A stretch of 64,000 nt of DNA from Hathewaya limosa (GCF_030815255.1 NZ_JAUSWN010000007.1:60868-124867), one strand, 5' to 3'; positions 8,611 through 16,961 are shown, counted from the stretch's first letter. A program made the numbers and translations. Notes: generated by a model from the letters alone, not told the origin.

Positions 8611-9369
8611 ATGAAAGAATTTTTTAATAACTTATTACTTTATTTTCAGTTTTTTACAAGAATTCCTATTAATAAGTGCTTAAAATGTGAAAAAGAAAAT
8701 TTTAGAGATGGTGCTTTCTTTTTTCCAGTTGTTGGGCTTTTTATAGGTTCAATTCAATGGGGGATATATAAACTTTTAAATCCAATTTTCCCTGCAACTA
8801 TTATAGCAGTAATTGTACTTATAGTTCCAGTTATATTAACAGGAGGGCTACATCAAGATGGACTTGGTGATACTTTTGATGGATTTTTTTGTTTTAAAGG
8901 TGAAAAGGAAAAACTTTTAGAAGTAATGAAAGATAGTAGAATAGGAACCTATGCTTGTATTGCAATTATTGCAGATATGTTATTAAGATTTGCGGCAATC
9001 ACTACCATAATACAAAGTGGAATGACTTATATTTTAATTGCTGCACCTATAATAGGAAGATTATCTGTAGTGTATATATGTAATATCGGAAAACCAGCTA
9101 AAAAGATTAGTTCAGCTAATATATACATTCAAAATATAGGGATAAAAGGACTTATATTAAGTATTATAATAACCATTTTATTTTTATTTAAGTTTATAGA
9201 AATAAAATATTTACTTATTTTAATAGTAGGTGCTTTAATAGTATCTACACTATTTAATATGTTATGTAATAATAAAATAGGTGGGTTAAACGGAGATACT
9301 TTAGGGTGTAATTATGAGATGGTAGATGTATTTACTATGCTTTTATATATTGTATTATTTATAAAATAG
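8611..9369 (+). CDS. cobS: Adenosylcobinamide-GDP ribazoletransferase (cobalamin synthase) CobS
   Basis: This is a 252-residue integral membrane protein with about six hydrophobic segments. Family motifs are LYFQFFTRIP at the N-terminus, the acidic metal-binding loop TGGLHQDGLGDTFDG, the KDSRIGTYA segment, and the C-terminal KIGGLNGDTLGCNYEMVDV. It joins AdoCbi-GDP to alpha-ribazole (phosphate) at the membrane, the last condensation of B12 synthesis. It is the last gene of the cobT-C-U-S operon and is followed by a strong terminator. AGGTG precedes the ATG. Confidence 0.96.
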   Translation: MKEFFNNLLLYFQFFTRIPINKCLKCEKENFRDGAFFFPVVGLFIGSIQWGIYKLLNPIFPATIIAVIVLIVPVILTGGLHQDGLGDTFDGFFCFKGEKEKLLEVMKDSRIGTYACIAIIADMLLRFAAITTIIQSGMTYILIAAPIIGRLSVVYICNIGKPAKKISSANIYIQNIGIKGLILSIIITILFLFKFIEIKYLLILIVGALIVSTLFNMLCNNKIGGLNGDTLGCNYEMVDVFTMLLYIVLFIK

Positions 9370-9372
9370 GTT

Positions 9373-9429
9373 AAAAAGATAGTACTTAATTTCTTTAATT
9401 TTTAAGAATTTAAGTACTATCTTTTTTTA
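9373..9429 (+). terminator. Intrinsic terminator after cobS
   Basis: AAAAAGATAGTACTTAA pairs with TTAAGTACTATCTTTTT and is followed by more T residues. The stem is long and nearly perfect. Confidence 0.93.
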
Positions 9430-9694
9430 AACATTATTAGTAATATAAGTATTTACTTATACTTAATAAAATTTTCTTTAATTAGTTACTTAGTTTTTTT
9501 GTTTATTTTTCTATGTATAAAGATATATAGGAAAATGTTTTATTTAAATTTATTATAATGAAAAAATTACATAAAAATATACCCATAAAATGATTTTAAT
9601 TACTATACATTTTTAATTTTACACATATATTTAAGATGTATTAAGGGAATTATAAGTGGTGTAAGAGGTAAAAAAATTTTAAGGAGGTTTTAAA
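9430..9694. other. AT-rich upstream region of a small coat-like gene
   Basis: I see no gene, tRNA or riboswitch here. It should hold the promoter of the following gene. The product suggests a sporulation sigma factor, but no clear sigma-G or sigma-K box stands out by eye. Confidence 0.4.
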
Positions 9695-9943
9695 ATGAAT
9701 ATGAATATGTATATGAATAATTCTAATAGCACAAACAATACTTCTTCTAAGCCACAAATAGATGCTAAAAACTTAAAAACAATGGGTGACCAATTAAATC
9801 ACGAATGTTTAATGAATAAAAAATTTAATCTTTATGCTCAATATTGTACAGATGAATGTTTAAAAACTTTATGTAATGAAGCTGCAGCTGTTCATAAACA
9901 AAACTTTACAAACTTAAAAAATTATTTAGACTCTCATCAATAA
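9695..9943 (+). CDS. Small spore-coat-type helical protein
   Basis: The 82-residue product has a Met/Asn/Ser-rich N-terminus and then two amphipathic helices (QLNHECLMNKKFNLYAQYC and CLKTLCNEAAAVHKQNFTNLKNYL). This is the ferritin-like half-bundle pattern of small clostridial coat proteins. It contains several Cys residues. AAGGAGG eight bases upstream is a strong ribosome binding site. It is followed 58 bases later by a CotF-type gene, so the pair is probably expressed late in sporulation. The coat assignment comes from pattern and context, and no function is proven. Confidence 0.6.
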   Translation: MNMNMYMNNSNSTNNTSSKPQIDAKNLKTMGDQLNHECLMNKKFNLYAQYCTDECLKTLCNEAAAVHKQNFTNLKNYLDSHQ

Positions 9944-10001
9944 TGCAAAAAATTAAAAAAATATATTAGGTAAAATATAGGAAAACATGGAGGGATTAAA
10001 T

Positions 10002-10280
10002 ATGAATAATATGGCTGATTTAAGTGAAAAAGATTTAATGAATGATTTATTAACTTCTGAAAAACAAATAATTGGTGCATATAGTACAGGGATTACAGAA
10101 TCATCATGTACAAATTTTAGAAATGTATTAATAGATAATTTCAAAAGAGATCAAGAAGTTCAATATAAAGTTTTTGATGCTATGCACAAAAAAGGTTGGT
10201 ACCCAACAAAAGATGCTGCAGAACAGGATGTACAACAACTAAAATCACAATCTCAACAAATGATGAATGAACTAAAATAA
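10002..10280 (+). CDS. CotF-like spore coat protein
   Basis: This 92-residue protein has the coat F domain pattern: DLSEKDLMNDLLTSEKQIIGAYSTGITES, then a helix FRNVLIDNFKRDQEVQYKVFDAMHKKGWY, then a Gln-rich C-terminus. Such ferritin-like small proteins are abundant in the clostridial and bacillar spore coat. The ATG at 10002 is nine bases after GGAGGG; an earlier in-frame ATG at 9987 is part of the ribosome binding site region. It forms a likely two-gene unit with the upstream small protein. Confidence 0.8.
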   Translation: MNNMADLSEKDLMNDLLTSEKQIIGAYSTGITESSCTNFRNVLIDNFKRDQEVQYKVFDAMHKKGWYPTKDAAEQDVQQLKSQSQQMMNELK

Positions 10281-10427
10281 TATATTAAATTTAAATAATA
10301 CATTGTTAAAACATCATAATACTGATAAAAGAATTTCTCTAAAGCAAAATATATTTATATTAAAAATTATATAAAAGCATTTACTCATTCTACAGAACTT
10401 TAACATAGATCAAATATTAATAAACAA

Positions 10428-10468
10428 GAGGTTATGAAAAGTTTAAAATTACCTTTCATAACCTCTTT
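10428..10468 (+). terminator. Intrinsic terminator after the coat genes
   Basis: GAGGTTATGAAAAG pairs with CTTTCATAACCTC and a short T-run follows. It lies about 150 bases after the cotF-like stop, in otherwise featureless AT-rich DNA. Confidence 0.8.
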
Positions 10469-10564
10469 AAATTATATGTAACTTTTAGTAGCGTATAATG
10501 GGTATAATAATGTATAATAAATAAAAATACTTTTATTTATAAAAAAGAAAGTGAGTTGGAATAT

Positions 10565-10981
10565 ATGGGACATAATAGTGTTGATGTAGCTAAAATCTCT
10601 GTAAAAATGGCAATTTCAACTAGAGAAGAAGAAAAACAGTTAGATAAATATTATAAAGAATTAGGAATACTAACTACTGCGGTAGATGTAGGAGGAAGTA
10701 TCAATAATTCTATAGCAAAGGTTATAGAAAGAGCATTAGTAGCGGCTAAAAGAAGCGGCGTTATCAAAGATTGTCATGTTCATGATGGTGCAGTGGCTGG
10801 GGCTACTAGAGAGGCATTATCTTATGTTTTAGAAAAAGCTAATGGACTTAATGTAGGAGGGAAAATTGGTATTGCTCGATGTGGAGAACATTTAAGTGTT
10901 TGTGTATTTATGAGCATAGGACTTTTGCATCTAAATGAAGTAGTTATAGGACTTGGACATAGATCAATTCCAGATTTATAA
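10565..10981 (+). CDS. hutP: HutP family RNA-binding regulator
   Basis: The protein has about 138 residues and matches HutP along its length. HutP is the histidine- and Mg-dependent RNA-binding hexamer that controls the Bacillus hut operon by acting at a terminator. Landmarks are VAKISVKMAISTREEE near the N-terminus, VIKDCHVHDGAVAGATREAL in the middle, and GKIGIARCGEHLSVCVFMS followed by EVVIGLGHRSI at the C-terminus, the region holding the histidine- and metal-binding residues. I prefer the ATG at 10565; a TTG at 10556 is also possible. No hut catabolic genes adjoin it. Instead, the next transcript opens with a UAG-rich leader and an ABC importer, a likely target of this protein. Confidence 0.9.
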   Translation: MGHNSVDVAKISVKMAISTREEEKQLDKYYKELGILTTAVDVGGSINNSIAKVIERALVAAKRSGVIKDCHVHDGAVAGATREALSYVLEKANGLNVGGKIGIARCGEHLSVCVFMSIGLLHLNEVVIGLGHRSIPDL

Positions 10982-10998
10982 AATTTAAATAATAAAGC

Positions 10999-11027
10999 TT
11001 GACAATTTCAGAAAATTTTCATAAAAT
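10999..11027 (+). promoter_or_regulatory. Sigma-A promoter of the UAG-leader / ABC importer transcript
   Basis: TTGACA (10999-11004) and TAAAAT (11022-11027) are separated by exactly 17 bases. Transcription would start near 11034, just after hutP, giving a leader of about 415 bases before the first gene. Confidence 0.8.
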
Positions 11028-11078
11028 ATTAATTGATTTTATTCAAAAAAGTTATTTTTACTTTGAATGAAAATAATG

Positions 11079-11254
11079 TAGATATAGTAGAATTGATTTA
11101 TAAACGTAGAATGGTAGTTTGAAGTAGAAGAGTAGTTTAGTAGAACAATTTTTATTTGTATAAAAGTTGTGGTAGAATAATTAAATTTTTATGTAGGGTA
11201 TAGCAAAGTAGCTATATAGTGGTTTAAAAATTGTAGGTTTTTGTAGAATGGTAG
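11079..11254 (+). promoter_or_regulatory. UAG-triplet array, candidate HutP binding site
   Basis: Seventeen UAG triplets occur in 176 bases, starting at 11079, 11085, 11088, 11107, 11115, 11125, 11133, 11138, 11141, 11173, 11194, 11201, 11209, 11217, 11234, 11244 and 11252. Many are 7-10 bases apart. About four would be expected from base composition. HutP of Bacillus is known to bind NAG (best UAG) triplets spaced by short linkers in hut leader RNA. The position beside hutP and ahead of a terminator supports this reading. A TRAP-type site would need tighter, regular 2-3 base spacers, which are not seen. Confidence 0.7.
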
Positions 11255-11362
11255 GAGATAATAAAAAATAACTATAATTATTTATAGATGGGAGCAGTAA
11301 AAGTATGCCCTTTTATAGATTTTTATAAGTTTATTTTATTTTGACAAAACTTATCTCCTTAC
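11251..11362 (+). promoter_or_regulatory. Candidate antiterminator pairing in the ABC importer leader
   Basis: GTAGGAGATAA (11251-11261) can pair with TTATCTCCTTAC (11351-11362) with one bulged base. This pairing uses the 5' arm of the terminator hairpin, so the two structures exclude each other. The last UAG triplet of the array lies inside the 5' arm. A second alternative, ATAAGTTT (11325-11332) with AAACTTAT (11347-11354), also competes with the terminator. Confidence 0.6.
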
Positions 11363-11383
11363 ATGGAGATTTTTTTATTTTAT
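11353..11383 (+). terminator. Leader terminator (attenuator) before the ABC importer
   Basis: ATCTCC (11353-11358) pairs with GGAGAT (11365-11370) around a six-base loop, followed by TTTTTTTATTTTA. It sits about 70 bases upstream of the real start of the first gene, inside the leader. Confidence 0.8.
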
Positions 11384-11449
11384 AAAGTAAAAAATCTAAA
11401 TAAAAACCTATTATACAAATTAATAATTAAATATTTGGAGGATGGTAGT

Positions 11450-12466
11450 ATGGTAGGAAAGAAAATTTCTAAGTTAATCGTATGTTCAAGTTTAGTATTG
11501 ACATGTCTAGGACTAACTGGATACTCAAATTCCAGTTCATCAAAAGAAAACAAAAATAAAGCGGGAATGAAAACTATAGGAATTTCCCAACTAGTAGAGC
11601 ATCCGGCCTTAGATTCTTCGAGAGAAGGATTTATAGAGGGATTAAGGGAAGAAGGCTTTGTAGAAGGGAAAAACATCTTAATAGATTTTCAAAATGCCCA
11701 AGGAGATATTGTTACTGCAGATACTATAGCAAGAAAATTTGTAGGTGCTAAAAAAGATTTAATATTTGCAGTTTCAACCCCATCAGCACAAGCGGCATAT
11801 AATTGCACAAAAAAAACTCCAATAGTTATGACAGCAATAACAGATCCTGTTGCAGCAGGAATAGTTAAATCTATGAATAATACCCAAACGAATGTTACAG
11901 GAACATCAGATAGAACACCAATAAAGGATCAAATTAAACTTCTAAAAAATATTTTACAAAATACAAAAAAAATAGGAGTAATTTACAATACTAGTGAAGC
12001 TAATTCAGAAGCACAAGTTAAAGAATTGGAAAGTGCTTGTGAGGAGTATTCAATAAAAGTTATAAAAAAAGGTGTTACAGCAATAGGCGAAGTACCACAA
12101 GTTATAGGATCATTATTAGATGAAGTTGATGTTTTATATACGCCAGCAGATAACATGATAGCATCTTCTATGGCTGTGATAACCCAAAATGCTATGAATA
12201 AAAAAATACCTGTTTTTGGAGCTGAAAAAGCTCATGTAGAAGGTGGAGCATTTTTAACTTTAGGTGTTAATTATAAAGAATTGGGAAGAGAAACGGGAAG
12301 AAAAGCGGCTAAGATTTTAAAAGGGAAAAAGGCAAGCGATATTCCTGTAACCTTACAAAAACAATTTCAAATAGCAGTAAATGAATATGTTATAGGTAAA
12401 ATGAATATAAAAATGCCTAAAATCATTATGGATAAAGCTATTAAAGTTGGCGGAGGTGTAAAATAA
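11450..12466 (+). CDS. ABC transporter substrate-binding protein (ABC_sub_bind, TrpX-like)
   Basis: The protein has 338 residues. A signal segment (residues 4-20) precedes a periplasmic-binding fold of the ABC_sub_bind family: TIGISQLVEHPALDSSREGF, then FVGAKKDLIFAVSTPSAQAA, TPIVMTAITDPVAAGIV and VLYTPADNMIASS. This family goes with the two permease/ATPase genes that follow, as in the TrpXYZ-type importers of Firmicutes, which take up amino acids or related compounds. The ATG at 11450 is eight bases after GGAGG; upstream in-frame ATGs fall inside the leader terminator. Oddly, the expected lipobox reads LTGY where LTGC is usual, so the lipid-anchor Cys is missing. The ligand is unproven. Confidence 0.88.
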   Translation: MVGKKISKLIVCSSLVLTCLGLTGYSNSSSSKENKNKAGMKTIGISQLVEHPALDSSREGFIEGLREEGFVEGKNILIDFQNAQGDIVTADTIARKFVGAKKDLIFAVSTPSAQAAYNCTKKTPIVMTAITDPVAAGIVKSMNNTQTNVTGTSDRTPIKDQIKLLKNILQNTKKIGVIYNTSEANSEAQVKELESACEEYSIKVIKKGVTAIGEVPQVIGSLLDEVDVLYTPADNMIASSMAVITQNAMNKKIPVFGAEKAHVEGGAFLTLGVNYKELGRETGRKAAKILKGKKASDIPVTLQKQFQIAVNEYVIGKMNIKMPKIIMDKAIKVGGGVK

Positions 12467-13386
12467 TGAATTTCTTTTTAATAAGCACTATAGAACAAGG
12501 ATTTATATTTGGACTAGTTGCATTAGGGGTATTTATAACTTATAGAATATTAGATTTCCCAGATTTATCTGTAGACGGAACATTTCCTTTAGGAGCAGCT
12601 GTTTCAGCTTTATGTTTATCTAGTGGTATGAATCCATTTTTAAGTTTAATTTTTGCTATTATAGCAGGATTTATAGCAGGTGGAATTACAGGGCTTTTAC
12701 ATGTTAAATTAAAAATTACTAACCTTTTATCTGGTATTTTAGTTATGATAGCACTTTATTCTATTAATTTAAGAATAATGGGAAAACCTAATGTACAACT
12801 ATTTAGCTTGAAAAAAGTTTTTGATTATGAATTTTTTAAAGTAGAAGGACTTAGTTCGTTTTTTATTATAGTTTTATGTATAATCCTATTTAAAGTTTTA
12901 TTAGACTTATTTTTGAAAACAAGGTTAGGATTTTTATTAAGAGCTGTAGGAGATAATGAAAGTCTAGTTACATCTCTAGGTGTGGATAAAGATATTATAA
13001 AGGTATTCGGGCTTATGCTATCTAATGGTATAGTTGCCTTTGCAGGAGCGTTAATGGCTCAATATCAAGGATTTGCGGATGTTACTATGGGTACAGGTAC
13101 TGTAGTTACAGGACTTGCATCTGTAATTATAGGTTCTACTTTCCTAAAAAATATTGGAGGTATGAAAGGAACAACTATTGCTATAGTAGGAGCAATGTTA
13201 TACAAAATCATAATAAGTTTAGCTTTGAGTGTGAAATGGTTACAACCTTCAGACTTGAAATTAATAACGGCTGTAATAGTAGTTATGATTCTTTCATTAA
13301 ATAATACAAATTTTAAGTTATTCAATAGAAAAGAAAAAAATGTTTTAAAAAATAGAAATTCAGATGGTGGTGATTTAGTTGCTTAG
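12466..13386 (+). CDS. ABC transporter permease (branched-chain-type, TrpY-like)
   Basis: This 306-residue hydrophobic protein has about eight membrane segments and belongs to the BPD_transp_2 permeases of ABC_sub_bind systems. It opens with QGFIFGLVALGVFITYRILDFPDL and has FPLGAAVSA. A loop with RAVGDNESLVTSLGVD, followed by VFGLMLSNGIVAFAGALMAQYQGFADVTMG, is the usual ATPase-contact and core region. Its ATG overlaps the stop of the binding protein (TAATG), and its own end overlaps the ATPase start, so the three are translationally coupled. It forms the import channel in the cytoplasmic membrane. Confidence 0.92.
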   Translation: MNFFLISTIEQGFIFGLVALGVFITYRILDFPDLSVDGTFPLGAAVSALCLSSGMNPFLSLIFAIIAGFIAGGITGLLHVKLKITNLLSGILVMIALYSINLRIMGKPNVQLFSLKKVFDYEFFKVEGLSSFFIIVLCIILFKVLLDLFLKTRLGFLLRAVGDNESLVTSLGVDKDIIKVFGLMLSNGIVAFAGALMAQYQGFADVTMGTGTVVTGLASVIIGSTFLKNIGGMKGTTIAIVGAMLYKIIISLALSVKWLQPSDLKLITAVIVVMILSLNNTNFKLFNRKEKNVLKNRNSDGGDLVA

Positions 13387-14173
13387 TATACAAAATTTAA
13401 GAAAAACTTTTAATAAGGATACTGTAAATGAAAACGAGATTTTTAAAGGTATAAATTTAGAAGTAGAAAAAGGAGATTTTATTACTATAATAGGAAGTAA
13501 TGGTGCCGGAAAGTCAACTTTATTAAATATGATTTCTGGAGCTATATCTGTAGATGAGGGAATCATAACATTAGAAGGTAAAAATCTTAGTAGATTAAAA
13601 GAGTATAAAATAAGCAAAGAGATAGCTAGAGTTTATCAAGATCCTAAAAAAGGAACATCACCATCTATGACAATATTAGAAAATTTATCTATAGCAGATA
13701 ACAAAGGTAAGTGTTTTGGTTTAAGTTCCGCTATAAATAAAAAAGATGAAAAAAGGTTTAAGGAACTACTAGCTACCTTAGATTTAGGATTACAAAATAA
13801 AATAAATAATAAAGTTGGTCTTTTATCAGGCGGACAAAGACAAGCCTTATCTTTAATAATGGCAGTAATGAAATCACCTAAATTACTATTATTAGATGAG
13901 CATACAGCGGCACTAGATCCTAAAACATCTGAAAAGATAATGAAGATAACAGAGAACGTTGTTAAAGAAAAAAATATTACCACACTTATGATAACTCATA
14001 ATTTAAAACATGCTATAGAATATGGAAATAGATTAATAATGATGCATAGAGGAAAAATAATTTTTGATTTTAAGGGTGAAGAAAAGAAAAGTTTAACTAT
14101 GGAAAAGTTGCTTTCTTGTTTTGAGAAAACAGGTTCAGAAGACATGGTAAGTGATCGTCAGTTATTTTCATAA
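13379..14173 (+). CDS. ABC transporter ATP-binding protein (TrpZ-like)
   Basis: The 264-residue ATPase has Walker A GSNGAGKSTLLN near residue 39, the ABC signature LSGGQRQAL, Walker B LLLLDEHTAALDP, and the switch His in MITHNLKHA. It powers the importer with the preceding permease. It starts with TTG at 13379, overlapping the permease stop by eight bases, with GGTGG as its ribosome binding site. It is the last gene of the attenuator-controlled operon. Confidence 0.94.
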   Translation: MLSIQNLRKTFNKDTVNENEIFKGINLEVEKGDFITIIGSNGAGKSTLLNMISGAISVDEGIITLEGKNLSRLKEYKISKEIARVYQDPKKGTSPSMTILENLSIADNKGKCFGLSSAINKKDEKRFKELLATLDLGLQNKINNKVGLLSGGQRQALSLIMAVMKSPKLLLLDEHTAALDPKTSEKIMKITENVVKEKNITTLMITHNLKHAIEYGNRLIMMHRGKIIFDFKGEEKKSLTMEKLLSCFEKTGSEDMVSDRQLFS

Positions 14174-14186
14174 AATAAGATATAAT

Positions 14187-14227
14187 ACAAATAACCTTAA
14201 AGGTAGTGTTCTTTTAAGGTTATTTAT
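14187..14227 (+). terminator. Probable terminator after the ABC operon
   Basis: AAATAACCTTAAA pairs with TTTTAAGGTTATTT. The tail is short in T, so termination may be partial. Nothing else is recognisable between here and the next gene. Confidence 0.6.
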
Positions 14228-14439
14228 TGTAAAAAACTAAAAGTATAGTTAATTTATATACAAGATTATTAGTTATCTATAAAATTTTTCAATGATTAAA
14301 AAAAACCTCATAGTAATTTTCTATATAAGGGATTTTGTGTTGAATTATGGAAAATAAAAGTATATACTTTGTTTTGTTTGTGATAGGTATTGAAAATGGT
14401 ATAAAAAGTTTTAAAGAAAATTTCATGGGGTGAGAAATT

Positions 14440-16053
14440 ATGAAAAAAAAATTAATAGCTTCTTTAATAGCTTTAACGTTAGGAATTTCTTTAGTAGGAT
14501 GTTCTAGTAATGCTACCGTTAAGAATGATACATCAAAAGAAAAAAAAGCTAAAGTAGAAGAAAAAACTGAAGGTAAAATCAAAGAAGGCGGGAATTTTAT
14601 ATTTTCTGCTTCAACAGATCCAACGTCTTTAAATCCATTTTTTCAGTTAAATAGAGTTACATTTACAGTAAATAATATTTTATATGATCCTTTATTTGTA
14701 CAAGATGGAGATAAAACAAGATATTATCTTGCTAAAGATCTAAAAGTTTCTGATGATATGCTTACTTATACTCTAATATTAAAAGATAATTTAAAATGGC
14801 ATGATGGTAAAAAAATTACTTCCGATGACATCGTATTTTCAATTAAAACCGTCCAAGATAAAAATCAAAATATAAGTTCTAGAGATGGCTTTGTTGTTGG
14901 GGGAAAAGATGTACAGGTAACAAAAAAAGATGATTTGACTGTTGAATTTAAATTATCTCAAGTATATACTCCTTTTAAAGCTTCATTAGAAGGATTCAAA
15001 CCTATTCCAAAGCATATTTTTCAAGGGAAAAAGAATATAGAAAAGGATGAAGCATCAACTTCAAAACCAGTAGGGTCAGGTCCATTTAAATTTAAAGAAT
15101 GGAAAAAAGGAGAGGCTTTAACCCTTGCAAGATTTGATGATTATTATGGTGGAAAACCTCATTTAGATAATGTTATTTTTAGAATAGTATCAGATAAAAA
15201 TTCAGCACAAGCAGCTTTTCAAAATGGAGAAATAACTGCATCTTATCTAACAAATGAAAATTATAATAAATTTTCTAAGGATGAAAATTTCAAAACATAT
15301 ACATTTGATGAAAATATGTTAAATTATTTAAATATAAATAATAAAACAAAAGGTTTGGATAAAAAAGAAGTAAGACAAGCTATTGCATATGGCTTAAATA
15401 AGGAAGAACTTCTAAAGGCTGATTCAGGAACTTTAGATAATATTAAACCTGCATATTCTTGTCTAACTCCTCAAACAAGTTGTTATACAGATGAGGTTGA
15501 AAAATATAAGTATGATCCAGAAAAAGCAAAAGAATTATTAAAAAAATCAGGAACTTCTAATTTAAAAATAAATATTAATTACATGTCTGGTAGTGAAACA
15601 GATAAAAAATTAGCACTTTTAATCCAACAACAACTAGGAGACATTGGTATTAAAGTTAATCCAATAGGTGTAGATTCTGAAACTTATTTTGCTAAAACAG
15701 GTGGAGATAAACCAAGAGATTATGATATAGTAACTAATGCCTATGTAATGGGGACAGAACCAAGTGCATATTATCCAGCATTTGAAACAAATAATCCATT
15801 TAATGCTTCTTGTTATTCTAATCCAGAAATAGATAAATTATTTAAAGAGGCTAAAATAGAAGTAAATGAGGGAAAAAGAAAAGAACTATATGAAAAAGCT
15901 CAAAAAATTATAGCAAATGATGTAGCTATATATCCATTGGATTATTCAATTTCTAAAATAGCTACAGTTAAGAATTTAGGTGGCATAAAGGAAGCTAAAC
16001 TAGTTCCTATTTATATGTTTGAAGATATGTCTAAGTTATATTTTACTGAATAA
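14440..16053 (+). CDS. Oligopeptide-type ABC substrate-binding lipoprotein (SBP_bac_5)
   Basis: This 537-residue protein has a lipoprotein signal (ISLVGC, Cys21) and the family 5 solute-binding fold of DppA/OppA. Visible features are GGNFIFSASTDPTSLNPFF after a Lys/Glu-rich linker, LKDNLKWHDGKKITSDDIVFS, SKPVGSGPFKFKEW and VRQAIAYGLNKEEL. It captures peptides or similar solutes at the outer face of the membrane and hands them to an ABC permease. No permease or ATPase genes adjoin it, so it must work with a transporter encoded elsewhere. GGGGTGAG precedes the ATG, and a strong terminator follows. Confidence 0.94.
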   Translation: MKKKLIASLIALTLGISLVGCSSNATVKNDTSKEKKAKVEEKTEGKIKEGGNFIFSASTDPTSLNPFFQLNRVTFTVNNILYDPLFVQDGDKTRYYLAKDLKVSDDMLTYTLILKDNLKWHDGKKITSDDIVFSIKTVQDKNQNISSRDGFVVGGKDVQVTKKDDLTVEFKLSQVYTPFKASLEGFKPIPKHIFQGKKNIEKDEASTSKPVGSGPFKFKEWKKGEALTLARFDDYYGGKPHLDNVIFRIVSDKNSAQAAFQNGEITASYLTNENYNKFSKDENFKTYTFDENMLNYLNINNKTKGLDKKEVRQAIAYGLNKEELLKADSGTLDNIKPAYSCLTPQTSCYTDEVEKYKYDPEKAKELLKKSGTSNLKININYMSGSETDKKLALLIQQQLGDIGIKVNPIGVDSETYFAKTGGDKPRDYDIVTNAYVMGTEPSAYYPAFETNNPFNASCYSNPEIDKLFKEAKIEVNEGKRKELYEKAQKIIANDVAIYPLDYSISKIATVKNLGGIKEAKLVPIYMFEDMSKLYFTE

Positions 16054-16075
16054 ATTATTGTAAAAATATATGAAA

Positions 16076-16119
16076 TAAAAAAAGACTATTTTGCTTAAGT
16101 GTGAAATAGTCTTTTTTGT
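16076..16119 (+). terminator. Intrinsic terminator after the oligopeptide-binding protein
   Basis: AAAAAAGACTATTT pairs with AAATAGTCTTTTTT around a twelve-base loop, with a T-run in the 3' arm. Confidence 0.92.
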
Positions 16120-16225
16120 AAAAAAATGTTTTTAGATTTTAGAGTTTTTTTGGTATATTTAAATAAGGAAATTTAATATGGTTAATAAATAGGTAAGATA
16201 CAATCTATTCGTAGGAGGACTATTT

Positions 16226-16891
16226 ATGAGTTTAGGATTGATAAATAATGAAAACGTACAAAAGGTAAAAAAGATTTTAATAGAAGAGAATTTAAAGGAC
16301 AATATCATAATAGAAAAGGATAAGTTAGAATTACAATTAGGAATAGATGAATTGACAATGGCAATGGAAGCAAGTTACCTGGGAAGTTGTTATTTTAGAA
16401 TGTTCGGAAGATCCTTTAAATATAATAATGATGTTGAAAATATGAAAATAAAAGATAAAGCCTACAGAATGTTTATGTGCGTTGGTCCATGGAAAAAACA
16501 GAATAAAGAATGTGAATCATATGTGGTTTTAGGTGCAAATTATAAACAATTCGGAAATGGTTTTTCAGAGTTAGATTTATCAGATTGCCTAGAGGATGAT
16601 GAATACATATATATAGTAAAAAATCTTTCTAAGTTAGCAGGAGCATCAGCTATTACTAGGTTAAATAAAGGTATTAAGTCTGATAGGGACAAAAAGTACG
16701 AAAGACGTCGTATGTTAGTTTCACAATTAAATTTTGAAACACTAGATTATGATAAGTCTGAATGGCTTTGTATAGCAAAAATAAATAAAAGTGAATTAGA
16801 AAATAAAGAAAAGTATAATGAAATTCTAAGAAATTTTTTAAATAACTTTATAGAATATTCTTTAAAAGTAGAAGAAATAATAAGTCAATAG
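16226..16891 (+). CDS. Conserved hypothetical protein
   Basis: I do not recognise this 221-residue protein. It is soluble, with no signal or membrane segment, and mixes helical N- and C-terminal parts with a central region rich in aromatic residues (YLGSCYFRMFGRSFKY, YRMFMCVGPWKK, YVVLGANYKQFGNGFSEL). It reads as a genuine gene: GTAGGAGGA lies upstream of the ATG, codon use matches the neighbours, and a good terminator follows. It is monocistronic. Function unknown. Confidence 0.7.
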   Translation: MSLGLINNENVQKVKKILIEENLKDNIIIEKDKLELQLGIDELTMAMEASYLGSCYFRMFGRSFKYNNDVENMKIKDKAYRMFMCVGPWKKQNKECESYVVLGANYKQFGNGFSELDLSDCLEDDEYIYIVKNLSKLAGASAITRLNKGIKSDRDKKYERRRMLVSQLNFETLDYDKSEWLCIAKINKSELENKEKYNEILRNFLNNFIEYSLKVEEIISQ

Positions 16892-16899
16892 GTTAATTA

Positions 16900-16936
16900 A
16901 AGCTTATAAGTATTTTTGTACTTGTGAGCTTTTTTA
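16900..16936 (+). terminator. Intrinsic terminator
   Basis: AGCTTATAAGTA (16901-16912) pairs fully with TACTTGTGAGCT (16919-16930), with two G-U pairs, and is followed by TTTTTT. Confidence 0.92.
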
Positions 16937-16961
16937 TATAAGAATAAAATTACGAAAAATA

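Noticed and set aside
11079..11254. TRAP-type binding site
   Set aside because: TRAP needs about eleven (G/U)AG triplets with regular 2-3 base spacers. Here the spacing is irregular, mostly 4-7 bases, and hutP is the adjacent regulator gene.
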